From contig CAUJHH010000018.1 in NCBI GenBank assembly GCA_963204725.1, forward strand, positions 41,248 to 105,247: a stretch of 64,000 nt of DNA, written 5' to 3'. The translations under genes were made by a program, and so were the position numbers. Positions 1 through 9,548 of the stretch are shown here, one piece after another (positions within the stretch are counted from its first letter, which is position 1; every line of letters starts with the position of its first letter). The DNA is from Planctomycetota bacterium. GTDB taxonomy: Bacteria > Planctomycetota > Phycisphaerae > Phycisphaerales > UBA1924. The notes under the pieces were generated by a model. The model did no database searches. It saw only the letters and a list, made by a program, of their open reading frames with translations, and was not told the DNA's origin.

Positions 1-506
1 AGTGTGGCGAGGAACGCGAGCGTCTGGCTCGATGTGCAGGCCGATGCCACGGTGCCGATCGAGAGGGCGAGCATGCCTAGGAGCAGCAGCGAGATGTACC
101 CAGCCGCGATCGGCCCCGGATCCGGCGACGGATCCGACACAAGCCAGAGCGTGAGCGGATAGGCGAGCGTGGGCACGAGCATGGCGAGGAGGAACATCGA
201 AGCGCCAGCGAACTTGCCCAGAACCAGCGAGCCATCGCGGATCGGCGAGGTCAGCAGGGGCTCGATGGTGCCGGTCCGGAATTCCTCGCTGAACAACCGC
301 ATCGAGATCGCGGGAACCACGGGGAGCATGAGCCAGCCCGCGATGGCGAAGAACGGCCGCAGCGTCGCGGGCTGCCCGGGGACGAGGATCGCCGTCGCGA
401 ACACCGCACCGGTCAGGAGGAGGAAGAGCGCGATCACAATCCATCCGACCGGGATTCTGAAGAATGATCGGAACTCTCTGAGCGCGATCACGAGCACGGC
501 CGTCAT
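1..506 (-). CDS. ABC-2 type transporter permease, partial (left edge)
   Basis: Membrane subunit of an ABC exporter, read on the minus strand and cut by the window edge; about 168 N-terminal residues are visible. Translation begins MTAVLVIALREFRSFFRIPV and shows a hydrophobic segment at about residues 22-42, then the family hallmark EEFRTGTIEPLLTSPI (cytosolic loop typical of GldF/ABC-2 permeases) followed by more membrane helices near residues 100-125 and 135-155. The ATG overlaps the TGA of the ATPase gene upstream (ATGA), so the two are translationally coupled and form one transporter. In relatives a Gld-type auxiliary gene often follows; that would lie beyond the edge. The substrate cannot be told from sequence. 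Confidence 0.85.
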   Translation of the reverse strand, partial: MTAVLVIALREFRSFFRIPVGWIVIALFLLLTGAVFATAILVPGQPATLRPFFAIAGWLMLPVVPAISMRLFSEEFRTGTIEPLLTSPIRDGSLVLGKFAGASMFLLAMLVPTLAYPLTLWLVSDPSPDPGPIAAGYISLLLLGMLALSIGTVASACTSSQTLAFLAT

Positions 507-1444
507 GGCGTTGCTCCCCGTCCGTGTGCGAGCGCGAGGAAGACATCCTCAACGGTCGAAGTCACAAGGCGAAGCTCGCGTACAGGGACGTGCGCCGCGG
601 CGAACAGGGCCGCGATTCGCTCTCGCGGGTCGGGTTCGTGGGCGGCGCAGCGCGAGTCGATGTGCGTCCAGCCATTGGTCAGTTCGGACGTCGACGCGTC
701 CGACTCGCGAAGACCAAGGATCGATTCGGCTTTCTCAGTGGTGCACCGCGCCTCGACAATGAGCCGAGCCGGTCCGCCGTGGCGAGCGATCAGTTCTGCC
801 GGAGAGCCGTCGGCTCGGAGTTCGCCTGCGGCGACAATCAGAATCCGAGAGCAGATCTGCTCGATCTCGGGAAGAATGTGTGAGGAGATCAGCATGGTGC
901 GATCCGAGCCGAGCTCACGAACGAGCGATCGCATCTGCGCGATCTGCGTCGGATCAAGCCCGTTGGTCGGCTCGTCGAGAATCAGCACCTCGGGGTCGTG
1001 CAGGATCGCTGAGGCAAGGCCCACTCGCTGGCGATACCCCTTGCTCAGGTGTCCGACGCGTCGTCCCTCTACATCTTTGAGCCAGCATCGCTCGATCGCG
1101 CGCCCGATTGCGGACCGGCGCACCGTGCGATCCATGCCGAAGAGACGCGACCTGTACTCCAGATATGCACGCACGGACATTTCCGGATAGAGAGGTGCAG
1201 ATTCTGGGAGGTATCCCAGCTTGGCTCGCGCACGCAATGAATCGCTCAGCGTGTCGTGTCCGCGGATGTTCGCCCGGCCGGTGTCGGGCGGGATCAGGCC
1301 GGTGAGGATCCGGATCGTTGTCGATTTGCCCGCGCCGTTCGGACCGAGCAGACCGGCAACCTGCCCCGGCCTCAGCTCGAAGGAGACGCCCCGCAGGGCG
1401 TGTATGCGTCCGTACCACTTGTGCACGCGATCGATGGCGACCAT
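503..1444 (-). CDS. ABC transporter ATP-binding protein, GldA-like
   Basis: Cytosolic ATPase of the exporter whose permease follows. The 313-residue protein carries Walker A GPNGAGKST (residues 34-42), signature LSKGYRQR (about 135), Walker B VLILDEP with the D-loop NGLDP, and the switch histidine in LISSH. A C-terminal extension after about residue 220 is usual for this subfamily (GldA/YhcH-type, exporters of the ABC-2 class). The start ATG gives the normal beginning just before the Y-G A-loop. It overlaps the permease start by 4 bp. Substrate unknown. Confidence 0.93.
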   Translation of the reverse strand: MVAIDRVHKWYGRIHALRGVSFELRPGQVAGLLGPNGAGKSTTIRILTGLIPPDTGRANIRGHDTLSDSLRARAKLGYLPESAPLYPEMSVRAYLEYRSRLFGMDRTVRRSAIGRAIERCWLKDVEGRRVGHLSKGYRQRVGLASAILHDPEVLILDEPTNGLDPTQIAQMRSLVRELGSDRTMLISSHILPEIEQICSRILIVAAGELRADGSPAELIARHGGPARLIVEARCTTEKAESILGLRESDASTSELTNGWTHIDSRCAAHEPDPRERIAALFAAAHVPVRELRLVTSTVEDVFLALAHGRGATP

Positions 1445-1571
1445 GCCGATGGAGAGGGTACCGTGCGCCGGCGTTCCTGTCGCGTCGGCAATTGGTGCGG
1501 CCGCCCGGTCACCGTCGGCCGGATAGACTCATCTCAGCAATGATGGACGTGGGAGCGGAGGAACCAGGGGC

Positions 1572-3131
1572 GTGACCGAGCGGACCGACGAGGCCCTTGA
1601 TGCGACGCTGATACTCGCGGCATTGGATGTCGCCGTGTGTGTCGTTGATTTCAGCGGCGCCACGGTCTGGAGCAACGCTCGGCTGCAGGCCCTCGAAGGG
1701 GTCGCTCGTCAGCGGATCGCCAGTGAGTGCCGCGCTTTCCTCGACAAGCGAGCGTCCTACGCCGGGAGGCGTTCTCTCGGCCCGGATGATCAGACGCCCG
1801 TGTCGTGGGGACCGATCGAGGTCTCCAACGCCGATCAGTCGACCTGGTACGAACTCACGGCGGGTCTGGACCCGAGCGGCAAGCCCTTCGGCCCGGGCTC
1901 CCGCGCCGTGGCGACCGTGCGTGACGTGACAACAGCGCGGCGGGTCCGGCTCCAGCGAGAGACGCTTGCGCGTGCCGGCGAGGAGTTGGTTCGCCTGGAT
2001 CGCGAGGCGATCCGGAAGATGAACGCCCACGAGCGTCTCAAGCTGCTCGAGTCCAAGATTGTCGGATACAACCGCGACCTGCTGCACTTTGACCACTTCG
2101 TTATCCGGTTGCTCAACGAGAAGTCCGGGAAGCTCGAGATCGTCTTCTCCGTGGGACTCCCCACGGAGATCGAGGACCTTGATATTTTCCCGGAGGCGGA
2201 GAACAACGGCATCAGCGGCTGGGTCGCCGCAACCGGGCAGAGCTATATCTGCCGCGACGTGAACGCCGACGAGAAGTTTCTTCCCGGCCTGAGCGGCGCG
2301 AAGAGTTCGCTGACGGTCCCGCTCCGCCTCCACGACAGAGTGCTGGGCATCATGGATGTCGAGTCCTGCACGTCTTCTGCGTTCAGCGAGGAAGACCGCT
2401 ATTCGGCCGAGATCTTCGCACGCCATATCGCCATCGCGCTCCACATGCTGGACCTGCTCGTCGCGGAGCGATCGACCACCAACGAGGCCGTCAGCAAGCG
2501 GGTCGACAGCGAGGTCGCCGAGCCCCTTCAGGACATCGTCCGCGAGGCCGAGTGGCTCGACAAGATCGGCTCGGCCGATCCCGAGGTCCAACGCCACATC
2601 GAACGCATCAAGACCGATTGCGACGCGATCCGCAGGCGAATGCAGGATGTCACGTCCGGCCCGCAGACGCTCCTGGGCGTCGAAGAGGCCATGGCGCATC
2701 GTGCGCCGGACCCTCTCCTCGTCGATCGCTGGATCCTCATCGCCGACGACGAACCGAAGATCCGGCGCGTCATCGGCGATGTCCTCCGCAACCGCGGGTC
2801 GAAGGTTGTCGTCGTTGACAACGGCGGCGCGGCGATCCAGTATCTTGAGGCGTGCGAGCGGGGTGAGTACCCGCCGTTTGAGCTGGTCATCAGCGATATC
2901 AAGATGCCCGACCGCAACGGCTACGAGGTCTTCGCGGCGGTTCGACGCTGTCTCGGGCAGGTCCCCGTCATTCTGATGACCGGCTTCGGCTACGACCCGC
3001 ACCACTCGATCGTCCGCGCCTCGCAGGAGGGGCAACGGGCCGTGCTTTTCAAGCCCTTCCAGATCGAGAAACTCTTGGAAGAGGTGCGGGCCGCGCTTCA
3101 CGCGGTCGGAGGCGAAGCCCCCGGGGCTTGA
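1572..3131 (+). CDS. GAF domain and response-receiver signalling protein
   Basis: Cytosolic signalling protein of 519 residues from a GTG start preceded by an AGGA-type site. Order of parts: a PAS-like N-terminus (about 10-130, 'VCVVDFSGATVWSN'), a linker helix, a GAF domain (about 160-300, with 'GISGWVAATGQSYICRD' and 'SSLTVPL'), a helical segment (about 310-365) that looks like a histidine-kinase dimerisation region but is not followed by an ATPase domain, and a C-terminal CheY-like receiver (about 385-510) with acidic pair DDE, phospho-acceptor Asp442 in SDIKMPDRNG, and the conserved Lys in FKPF. No partner kinase lies next to it. Divergent from the ABC operon, convergent with prmC. Ligand unknown. 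Confidence 0.85.
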   Translation: MTERTDEALDATLILAALDVAVCVVDFSGATVWSNARLQALEGVARQRIASECRAFLDKRASYAGRRSLGPDDQTPVSWGPIEVSNADQSTWYELTAGLDPSGKPFGPGSRAVATVRDVTTARRVRLQRETLARAGEELVRLDREAIRKMNAHERLKLLESKIVGYNRDLLHFDHFVIRLLNEKSGKLEIVFSVGLPTEIEDLDIFPEAENNGISGWVAATGQSYICRDVNADEKFLPGLSGAKSSLTVPLRLHDRVLGIMDVESCTSSAFSEEDRYSAEIFARHIAIALHMLDLLVAERSTTNEAVSKRVDSEVAEPLQDIVREAEWLDKIGSADPEVQRHIERIKTDCDAIRRRMQDVTSGPQTLLGVEEAMAHRAPDPLLVDRWILIADDEPKIRRVIGDVLRNRGSKVVVVDNGGAAIQYLEACERGEYPPFELVISDIKMPDRNGYEVFAAVRRCLGQVPVILMTGFGYDPHHSIVRASQEGQRAVLFKPFQIEKLLEEVRAALHAVGGEAPGA

Positions 3132-3146
3132 TGCGTCCTCCCGTTC

Positions 3147-4100
3147 TTATTGCTCGGATCTCGTCGCAACGACCACCCGCGCCAGCCCATCGTGATCGTG
3201 GATGATCCGCGCATCGGCGAGCAGCGGGTGCGCCCGCGCGAGCGTGAGGACTTCCGGGCCGGTGCACGCCGCGATCTCGATCAGTATCTGGCCGCCGGGT
3301 GCGAGCAGCGCGGGACCATCGGCGAGGATGGGGCGAACGAACGTCATGCCGTCGGCCCCGCCCCGGAGCGCGCCGTGCGGCTCGTGATCCTTCACGTTCG
3401 GCTCGACCGAGTCCCATTCGTGGTCGGGGATGTAAGGCGGGTTGGCAACAAGATAGTTCAGCGAGTTCTTCTTTCCGGCGACCGGATGCGCGAGGAGCGG
3501 CGCGAGCAGATCGCCCTGCGCAAAGTCCACGCGATCGGCCACGCCGTGCCTCTCCGCGTTGGCTCTCGCGACATCCATCGCGTCGGCAGAGATGTCAGTC
3601 GCGGCAACACGCGCGCCGGGCAGGCGCTTGGCGAGGGCGATGGCGATGCACCCGGAGCCGGTGCAGACATCGGCGATCAGCATGGGCGTGCTCGGCGTGG
3701 GTGCCGATTCAGCGGGTGCCGCGCCGTGTCCGCCGTGGGAAGCCCGCGCGTGCTGGAGGACGTGCTCGACGATCGTCTCGGTGCTGGGGCGTGGGATGAG
3801 GACGCGCTTATCGACCGAGATTGGAAGTCCGAAGAACCAGGCGGTGCCGACGAGATACTGCACCGGCTCGTGATTCAGGGCGCGGGCGACAAGTTCTCGG
3901 AGCTTCGCCCGCTCCTCGTCGCTGGCCGGGCGGTCGACATCGAGGTAGAGCTTCAGGCGTTCGCACCCGATGATGTGCGCCATCAGGAGTTCGGAGGAGA
4001 GCCCGGGCGCATCCAGCCCCTTCTTGGTGAAGGCGTCGCGCATCCATTGGAGGAGCTTGCGCGTGGTCCAGGTGGCGGGTTCGGTGGGGCTTGCGGACAT
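3147..4100 (-). CDS. prmC: Peptide chain release factor N5-glutamine methyltransferase
   Basis: Methylates the Gln of the GGQ loop in release factors RF1/RF2 using S-adenosylmethionine. The 317-residue protein has the helical N-terminal domain, the family motif LIPRPSTE (101-108), SAM motif I DVCTGSG (144-150; usually DLGTGSG), and the catalytic NPPY (220-223) that binds the substrate glutamine. An in-frame extension upstream is Arg-rich and overlaps the preceding gene, so the ATG at 4100 was chosen because it gives the usual length. It lies 32 bp after the amidohydrolase stop and is probably co-transcribed with it. No release-factor gene is adjacent. Confidence 0.92.
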   Translation of the reverse strand: MSASPTEPATWTTRKLLQWMRDAFTKKGLDAPGLSSELLMAHIIGCERLKLYLDVDRPASDEERAKLRELVARALNHEPVQYLVGTAWFFGLPISVDKRVLIPRPSTETIVEHVLQHARASHGGHGAAPAESAPTPSTPMLIADVCTGSGCIAIALAKRLPGARVAATDISADAMDVARANAERHGVADRVDFAQGDLLAPLLAHPVAGKKNSLNYLVANPPYIPDHEWDSVEPNVKDHEPHGALRGGADGMTFVRPILADGPALLAPGGQILIEIAACTGPEVLTLARAHPLLADARIIHDHDGLARVVVATRSEQ

Positions 4101-4132
4101 GGTGCGGATTGTTGACGCGATCCGAGCCGGGA

Positions 4133-5842
4133 TCACTCGGCATCCATCGGCTTCTCGTGGTCCTTGAAGACGAACTCGCCGCCGACCATCGTCATGAGCA
4201 CGCGCGTGGCCGGGATCTGCTCCACCGGGCAGGTCATGATGTCGCGGTCGATGACGATGAGGTCCGCGTACTTGCCGGGGGAGAGCGAGCCGCGTTCCTT
4301 CTCGTGGAAGGAGGCGTACGCGGCGTCGATGGTCATGCTGCGGAGGGCTTCTTCGCGGGTCAGTCGTTCGGCGGGGTGCCAGCCGCCGGAGGGCTGGCCT
4401 TCGAGATTCTGGCGCGTGACGGCGGCGTAGATCCCGAGGAACGGGTTGTGGCTCTCGACAGGGAAGTCGCTGCCTCCGGCGAGGCGTGCGCCGGACTTCA
4501 ACAGACTCTGCCACGCGTACGCGCCTTTCGAGCGTTCAGGCCCGACGCGGTCGTCGACCCAGCGCATGTCGCTGGTGCAATGTGTCGGCTGCATGGATGC
4601 GATGACGCCGAGCTCTGCGAAGCGGGGGATGTCGGCGGGGCTCAGGAGCTGGGCGTGCTCGATTCGGAAGCGTGCGGAGTCGAGCCGCTGAGTGTACGAA
4701 CTGCCGAGCGAAGCGGCGGCTCGCTGATAGGCGTCGAGGACCTCACGATTGGCGCGATCGCCGATGGCGTGGGTGCAGACCTGGTAGCCGCGTTCGAGCG
4801 CAAGCTTGGCCACGGCCTCGATGAAGGCGGGATCGCTGACGGCGAGGCCGACGTAGGGCTCGCCCTCGGGCCCGGTGGGGCGGTCGGCGTATGGCTCCAG
4901 CATCCATGCGCCGCGCGAGCCCATGGCACCGTCCATGTAGAGCTTGCAGCCGCGGACGGTGACGATGGGGTGGTCGATCGGCTCGTTCTCCGACATGTAT
5001 TTCAGCGCGACGTTGGAGGGGATCATGGCGCTGATGCGGAGCTTGAGTTCGCCGGCATCGGCCATCTGGCGGTACATGCGGGCGGTCTCGGGGTGAACAC
5101 CCATGTCGTGAACACCCGTGAGGCCGACCTCGAAGCAGCGTGCCTGGGCTTCGAGGATGATCGCGCGGGGATCGCCGGAGGCGGGGATGACGCGATCTAT
5201 CAGTCCTTCGGCGTTATCGATGAAGACGCCGGTAGCGCGGCCCTGTTCATCGCGGATGATCTCGCCGCCCGCGGGGTTCGAGATGCTGTCGTCAATGCCG
5301 GCGAGGTCCATCGCGGCCTTGTTGGCGAGGGCGGCGTGGCCATCCACGCGTGAGAGCCAGACGGGGTTGTCGGGCGAGATCGCGGAGAGCGGGTCGTGGG
5401 TCGGGAGCGCGCGAGTGGGCCAGGATTCGTGGTCCCACCCTCGCCCGATGATCCACGCGCCGGGCTGGGCGTCGTTGATCCGTGCCGCGACGCGTGCGAG
5501 GACTTCTTCGTATGTCCTGGTCCCGGCGAGATCGACGACGCCGAGAGATAACTGGCCCAGCCCGGCGAGGTGGCCGTGGGCGTCGATGAGGCCGGGAAGG
5601 ACGGTCTTTGCGCCGAGGTCGATGATCTTGGTGTCGGGGCCGGCGAGGGGGAGGATGTCGGTCTCGGTGCCGAGTGCGGCGATCTTGCCATCGGTGATGG
5701 CGACGGCCCGCGCGATGGGCGTCTTGTCGTCCAGCGTGTGGAAGGTGGCGTTGCGGAGGATGGTGTCGGGGGGGGAGGCGGCGGAGCCGAGAGTTACAAA
5801 CGCGACAATCAGTCCAGATGCGAGCGCACGCGCCACGTTCAT
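4133..5842 (-). CDS. Secreted amidohydrolase family 3 (YtcJ-like) protein
   Basis: Metal-dependent hydrolase of the amidohydrolase-3 (YtcJ/NfdA-like) family, 569 residues. The N-terminus MNVARALASGLIVAFVTLG is a signal peptide, so the enzyme should act outside the cytoplasm. The metal-binding DAHGHL motif follows the opening beta-sandwich (about residue 88), with the GWDHESWP segment typical of the family near 130, further histidines in VCTHAIGDRAN and EHAQLL, and the late catalytic Asp in GGSDFPVES. The C-terminus ends with the expected SLSPGKYADLIVID return to the beta-sandwich. Its ATG overlaps the upstream gene by 4 bp. Substrate not predictable; relatives act on amides or related bonds. 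Confidence 0.88.
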   Translation of the reverse strand: MNVARALASGLIVAFVTLGSAASPPDTILRNATFHTLDDKTPIARAVAITDGKIAALGTETDILPLAGPDTKIIDLGAKTVLPGLIDAHGHLAGLGQLSLGVVDLAGTRTYEEVLARVAARINDAQPGAWIIGRGWDHESWPTRALPTHDPLSAISPDNPVWLSRVDGHAALANKAAMDLAGIDDSISNPAGGEIIRDEQGRATGVFIDNAEGLIDRVIPASGDPRAIILEAQARCFEVGLTGVHDMGVHPETARMYRQMADAGELKLRISAMIPSNVALKYMSENEPIDHPIVTVRGCKLYMDGAMGSRGAWMLEPYADRPTGPEGEPYVGLAVSDPAFIEAVAKLALERGYQVCTHAIGDRANREVLDAYQRAAASLGSSYTQRLDSARFRIEHAQLLSPADIPRFAELGVIASMQPTHCTSDMRWVDDRVGPERSKGAYAWQSLLKSGARLAGGSDFPVESHNPFLGIYAAVTRQNLEGQPSGGWHPAERLTREEALRSMTIDAAYASFHEKERGSLSPGKYADLIVIDRDIMTCPVEQIPATRVLMTMVGGEFVFKDHEKPMDAE

Positions 5843-6525
5843 TCTCTTGTCCCTTCCAAGTCACGGTGAGCGACTCGTTGCGAGTCGTCGAAACATCGCG
5901 TAGATCGCCTACATTTTATCGCGAGCAGCGCGAACATCGGCACACCGAGAACAGATCCCGCGAGCACGCCGTTCGCAACGCACCCGCTCCAGCGCACGGA
6001 TTCGCGTGGTTGGTCTTCATCGACAAGCAGTCGGAAGACGGATTCCGCTCGTGTTCCGTACTCCTGCTTGAACAACGCGGCCGCCTGCTCCCGAATCGCA
6101 TGTGGAATCGCCATCCGATCAACCCACGGATCATCGGCCTTGGGGTGGTAGCTCACAAACGAGCGGGCTCGCGTCGGAAACATGAGGGACGTGTTGTACT
6201 GCCTGTCAACAACCCACAGGATCGAGTCATAACCGCTCGTCGAAAGCGTCGGATGGCTGGCTGGAAGAATCTCGAACACTCCATCCCTCTGTCGGACAAA
6301 GAGCCACCACGAGCCCTTGCTCTCGTTGGATCGTTTCCAGTTTGTTGCGAACTCGTCGTCCAGGCGCAGGGCGATCCACGATGCCACGTGAGAGGAGACC
6401 GTGTATGAGCGATAAAGATGGATGAGTAAACCCGCCGCGACAATGGCGCACGCGAGTGAGCCCAATGCGAACATCAGGCGCCGATGCCGTTTCAGCGAGT
6501 TCGTGCCTGCTCTCGGCTCCATCAC
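5839..6525 (-). CDS. Hypothetical protein with two membrane segments
   Basis: Protein of 228 residues that I do not recognise. It has an N-terminal membrane helix (about 17-38, FALGSLACAIVAAGLLIHLY), a soluble central part of about 130 residues rich in Trp, Arg and Ser, and a second hydrophobic stretch (about 182-203, VANGVLAGSVLGVPMFALLA). Topology therefore places the middle outside or in the periplasm. Both ends are joined to neighbours by ATGA overlaps: its start overlaps the polA stop and its stop overlaps the amidohydrolase start, which supports it being a real gene. The general plan resembles the membrane proteins at 27388-29359 but there is no zinc ribbon here. Confidence 0.7.
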   Translation of the reverse strand: MMEPRAGTNSLKRHRRLMFALGSLACAIVAAGLLIHLYRSYTVSSHVASWIALRLDDEFATNWKRSNESKGSWWLFVRQRDGVFEILPASHPTLSTSGYDSILWVVDRQYNTSLMFPTRARSFVSYHPKADDPWVDRMAIPHAIREQAAALFKQEYGTRAESVFRLLVDEDQPRESVRWSGCVANGVLAGSVLGVPMFALLAIKCRRSTRCFDDSQRVAHRDLEGTRE

Positions 6526-9500
6526 TTCCCCTCAAACCAGTTCTCCGAGAGCGACGCCTCGGCCACCAGCGGCACGGAAAGCTCCATAGCCGCCTCCATT
6601 CGCTGCTTGATGAACGCTTTCGCCCGCTCGCCCTCCTCTCGCGGCACCTCGAAGACGAGCTCGTCGTGGATCTGGAGCAGCATGAGCGTGCCGGGAACCT
6701 CGGCGGGCTTGCCGCCTCGGAGGTGTGCCGCGTGCGGGCTGAGCCGGGCGTGGAGATCGACCATGGCGAGCTTGATGAGGTCCGCCGCGGACCCCTGCAC
6801 GACGGAGTTGATCGCGGTGCGTTCAGCGAAGGCCTTTCGCGAGGGGTTGGTCGAGTCGATGTCCGGGATGGGGCGGCGGCGCTTCATCATCGTCTCGACA
6901 TATCCGAGCGTCCGAGCCTGGGCGATGCACTCTTCCAGGAATGTCGTGATCCCAGCGAAGCGCCGCTTGTAGCCGTCGATGATCTGGGCGGCTTCTGTAT
7001 TGCCGATGTTCAGGCGCCGGGCCAGCCCGAAGGCCGTGATGCCGTAGACGATGCCGAAGTTCACCATCTTTGCGCCCGAGCGTTGGTCTTTGGTGACGTC
7101 CTTGATCGGGATGTTGTGGATCTGGGCCGCGACCTGTGTGTGGATGTCCTCGCCACGCCGGAAGGCCTCGATGAGGGCCGGGTCCTGCGAGAGATGCGCG
7201 AGGAGGCGCAGCTCGATCTGCGAGTAGTCGGCGGTGAGGAGGAGGCGTCCCGGCGGCGCGACGAAGGCCTTGCGGATCTCGCGCCCGACATCGGTGCGGA
7301 TCGGGATGTTCTGAAGGTTCGGATCGCTGGAGGCCAGCCGCCCAGTCGCCGCGACCGTCTGGTGGAAGCTCGCGTGGACGCGGCCGGTCTCAGGGAGGAT
7401 CGCTTCCTTGAGGGCGACGAGGTAGGTGCTGACGAGCTTGGTGAGCTGGCGGTACTCGACGATGAGCGAGGGGATTGGCGTCGGGATGTCGGGGTCGGCC
7501 GCGAGCTTTTCGAGCACTTCGATGTCGGTGGATGCGCCGGTCTTCGTTCGCTTGACGATTTTGAGGCCGAGCCCCGGCTCCTCATCATCCGGCTTGTTGA
7601 AGAGCACTCCCGCGAGCTGCTTCGGCGAGTCAGGATTGAACCCGCGCCCGATCGTGTCCATCGCGGCTTTCTGGAGCTCCTTTGCGAGCTCATCAATGCG
7701 GGTCTGGAGGCGGCCGCGCTGGCGTTCGAGCTCATCGCCATCAACTGTGATGCCGTTCCATTCCAGTTCCGCCAGCACCTCCACCAGCGGCATCTCCAGC
7801 TTGTGCATCAGGTCCGTCAGGCCCATGGCCTTGAGCTGCGGTTGCATGGTGTGGGCGAGGCGCAGCGACACATCCGCATCTTCCGCGGCGTATTCCGTGG
7901 CGAGGTCCACGGGCACCGTGTCGAATGTTCGCTGCTCTTTGCCTGTGCCGATGAGTTCGCTGATGGAGATGTTGGTGTGGTTCAGGAGGGCCATCGAGAG
8001 CGCATCGAGCGAGTGCGATGAGCGCGAGGCATCGATCAGGTAACTGGCGACCATGGAGTCGCAGGAATCCGGGTGGGTAAGGCCGCGGAGTTCAACGCCT
8101 GCGTTTCGCAGCACCAGCAGGTCGTACTTCAGGTTGTGCCCGAGCTTCGGCCTCGCAGGGTCTTCCAGCAATGGCTTCAGTGCCGCGAGGACGGTGGCTT
8201 CGTCGAGGTGCGCGTCGGGTGTCGGCGAACGCGCGGGGATGTACCACGCCTTGCCCGGTTCGATCGAGAGCGACAGGCCGCAGAGCTTGGCCTGATGGGG
8301 CGAGAGCGAGGTCGTCTCCGTATCGATCGCGAAAGCGGGAGCCGTTGTGAGTTCCTTCACGAGCGAGGCGAGTTGCTTCGGCGTTGATATGCACGCGTAT
8401 CCGGCGGTGGGGGGGCGTGAGAGCGTCGGAGTGGTGGCGGGGAAGTCGAAGAGCCCTCCGACGAGCGGCGCATCGCTCGAACTGGGCTTTGCGCCGGTCT
8501 TGGCGGGCGCTTTCGTTAACGCGTCGGGCTCGGTCGAGCCGCCTCCGAAGAGGCCGCCCGAGTCGGTCTTGTCTTTCGCGGCCTGCTTTGCAGCGGGTTT
8601 CGCGGATTCCGTCGCGGGAGAGATCGCCATGATCGGTGGCGGCACGCCCATCAGGTTCGCGAGATCGGTCTGGTAGCGGTTGAAGCCGAGTTCCTTCAGG
8701 ATCGGATTGAGATTGGCGAGTTGCAGCGCCTCTGTCCGCGAGGCGTGGAGATCGAGGTCGGCCGGCGCATCGGTGCGAAGCGTGACCAGTTGCTTGGAGA
8801 GTGGCATCGCCGGGATCGCGGCACGGATGTTCTCGCCACGCTTGCCCTTGATGCTCGCGGCGTCGGCGATGAGCGCTTCGAGCGTGCCGTACTGGGCGAT
8901 GAGTTGTGCGGCGGTCTTGGGGCCGACGCCGACGACGCCCGGCACGTTGTCCACCGTGTCGCCCATGAGTGTGAGCATGTCGATGACCTGCTCGGGCGTG
9001 ATGCCGGTCTCGTTCTTGAGCGTCGTCGCGGTGATGACAAGATCTGTGTGGACGTCGTAGAGCTCAACGCCCGGCTCGCCGGGGCCTTCGTCGCGGAGGA
9101 GCTGCTTGAGGTCCTTGTCCTTGGAGATGATGCGGATCTTGAGGTCGGGGTGGGATTTCCGCAGCTTGGCGACGAGCGTGGCGATGACGTCGTCGGCCTC
9201 GAACTCCGGCGCGCCGAGGATCGGCATCCCGATCGACTCGAGCATCTTCAGGCAACGCTCCACCTGCGGGAACAAATCCTCCGGCGGCTCCGGACGCTGG
9301 GCCTTGTACTCGGGATAGATCTGCGAGCGGAACGTGCCCCGATCCCCCGACACGTCGAGTGTGAGCGCGATGTAGTCCGGCGAGCCGCCGAGATTGCCCT
9401 CGCCGCGCAGCAGCTTAAAGAGCATGCCGATGAAGCCGAACGTCATGTTCGTCGGCTCTTTTGTGACCGGGCTGGTCATGGGCGTGCGGATGGCGTGATA

Positions 9501-9548
9501 GGCGCGGAAGAACTGGGCGTAGCCGTCGATGAGGTAGAGGGTCTTCAT
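6522..9548 (-). CDS. polA: DNA polymerase I
   Basis: Repair and Okazaki-fragment polymerase, 1008 residues, longer than E. coli PolA (928). The N-terminal 5'-3' exonuclease (1 to about 300) has LIDGYAQFFRAYHA and EFEADDVIATL. A low-complexity Lys/Ala/Pro/Gly linker (about 315-385) follows. The proofreading domain appears intact: DTETT with Asp409/Glu411, N-x3-D in GHNLKYD, and Y-x3-D in YAAEDAD. The polymerase domain has motif A DYSQIELRLLAH, motif B with KMVNFGIVYG, and motif C IHDELVFE (His961-Asp962-Glu963). The start ATG overlaps the stop of the GxxExxY gene. Finding all three exonuclease motifs contrasts with Taq-type enzymes that lack them. Confidence 0.97.
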   Translation of the reverse strand: MKTLYLIDGYAQFFRAYHAIRTPMTSPVTKEPTNMTFGFIGMLFKLLRGEGNLGGSPDYIALTLDVSGDRGTFRSQIYPEYKAQRPEPPEDLFPQVERCLKMLESIGMPILGAPEFEADDVIATLVAKLRKSHPDLKIRIISKDKDLKQLLRDEGPGEPGVELYDVHTDLVITATTLKNETGITPEQVIDMLTLMGDTVDNVPGVVGVGPKTAAQLIAQYGTLEALIADAASIKGKRGENIRAAIPAMPLSKQLVTLRTDAPADLDLHASRTEALQLANLNPILKELGFNRYQTDLANLMGVPPPIMAISPATESAKPAAKQAAKDKTDSGGLFGGGSTEPDALTKAPAKTGAKPSSSDAPLVGGLFDFPATTPTLSRPPTAGYACISTPKQLASLVKELTTAPAFAIDTETTSLSPHQAKLCGLSLSIEPGKAWYIPARSPTPDAHLDEATVLAALKPLLEDPARPKLGHNLKYDLLVLRNAGVELRGLTHPDSCDSMVASYLIDASRSSHSLDALSMALLNHTNISISELIGTGKEQRTFDTVPVDLATEYAAEDADVSLRLAHTMQPQLKAMGLTDLMHKLEMPLVEVLAELEWNGITVDGDELERQRGRLQTRIDELAKELQKAAMDTIGRGFNPDSPKQLAGVLFNKPDDEEPGLGLKIVKRTKTGASTDIEVLEKLAADPDIPTPIPSLIVEYRQLTKLVSTYLVALKEAILPETGRVHASFHQTVAATGRLASSDPNLQNIPIRTDVGREIRKAFVAPPGRLLLTADYSQIELRLLAHLSQDPALIEAFRRGEDIHTQVAAQIHNIPIKDVTKDQRSGAKMVNFGIVYGITAFGLARRLNIGNTEAAQIIDGYKRRFAGITTFLEECIAQARTLGYVETMMKRRRPIPDIDSTNPSRKAFAERTAINSVVQGSAADLIKLAMVDLHARLSPHAAHLRGGKPAEVPGTLMLLQIHDELVFEVPREEGERAKAFIKQRMEAAMELSVPLVAEASLSENWFEGK

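Noticed and set aside
1509..3101. 530-residue open frame on the minus strand
   Set aside because: Antisense to the GAF/receiver gene; composition typical of shadows at this GC content.
6456..8021. 521-residue open frame on the plus strand
   Set aside because: Antisense to the polymerase domain of polA, which is unmistakable.
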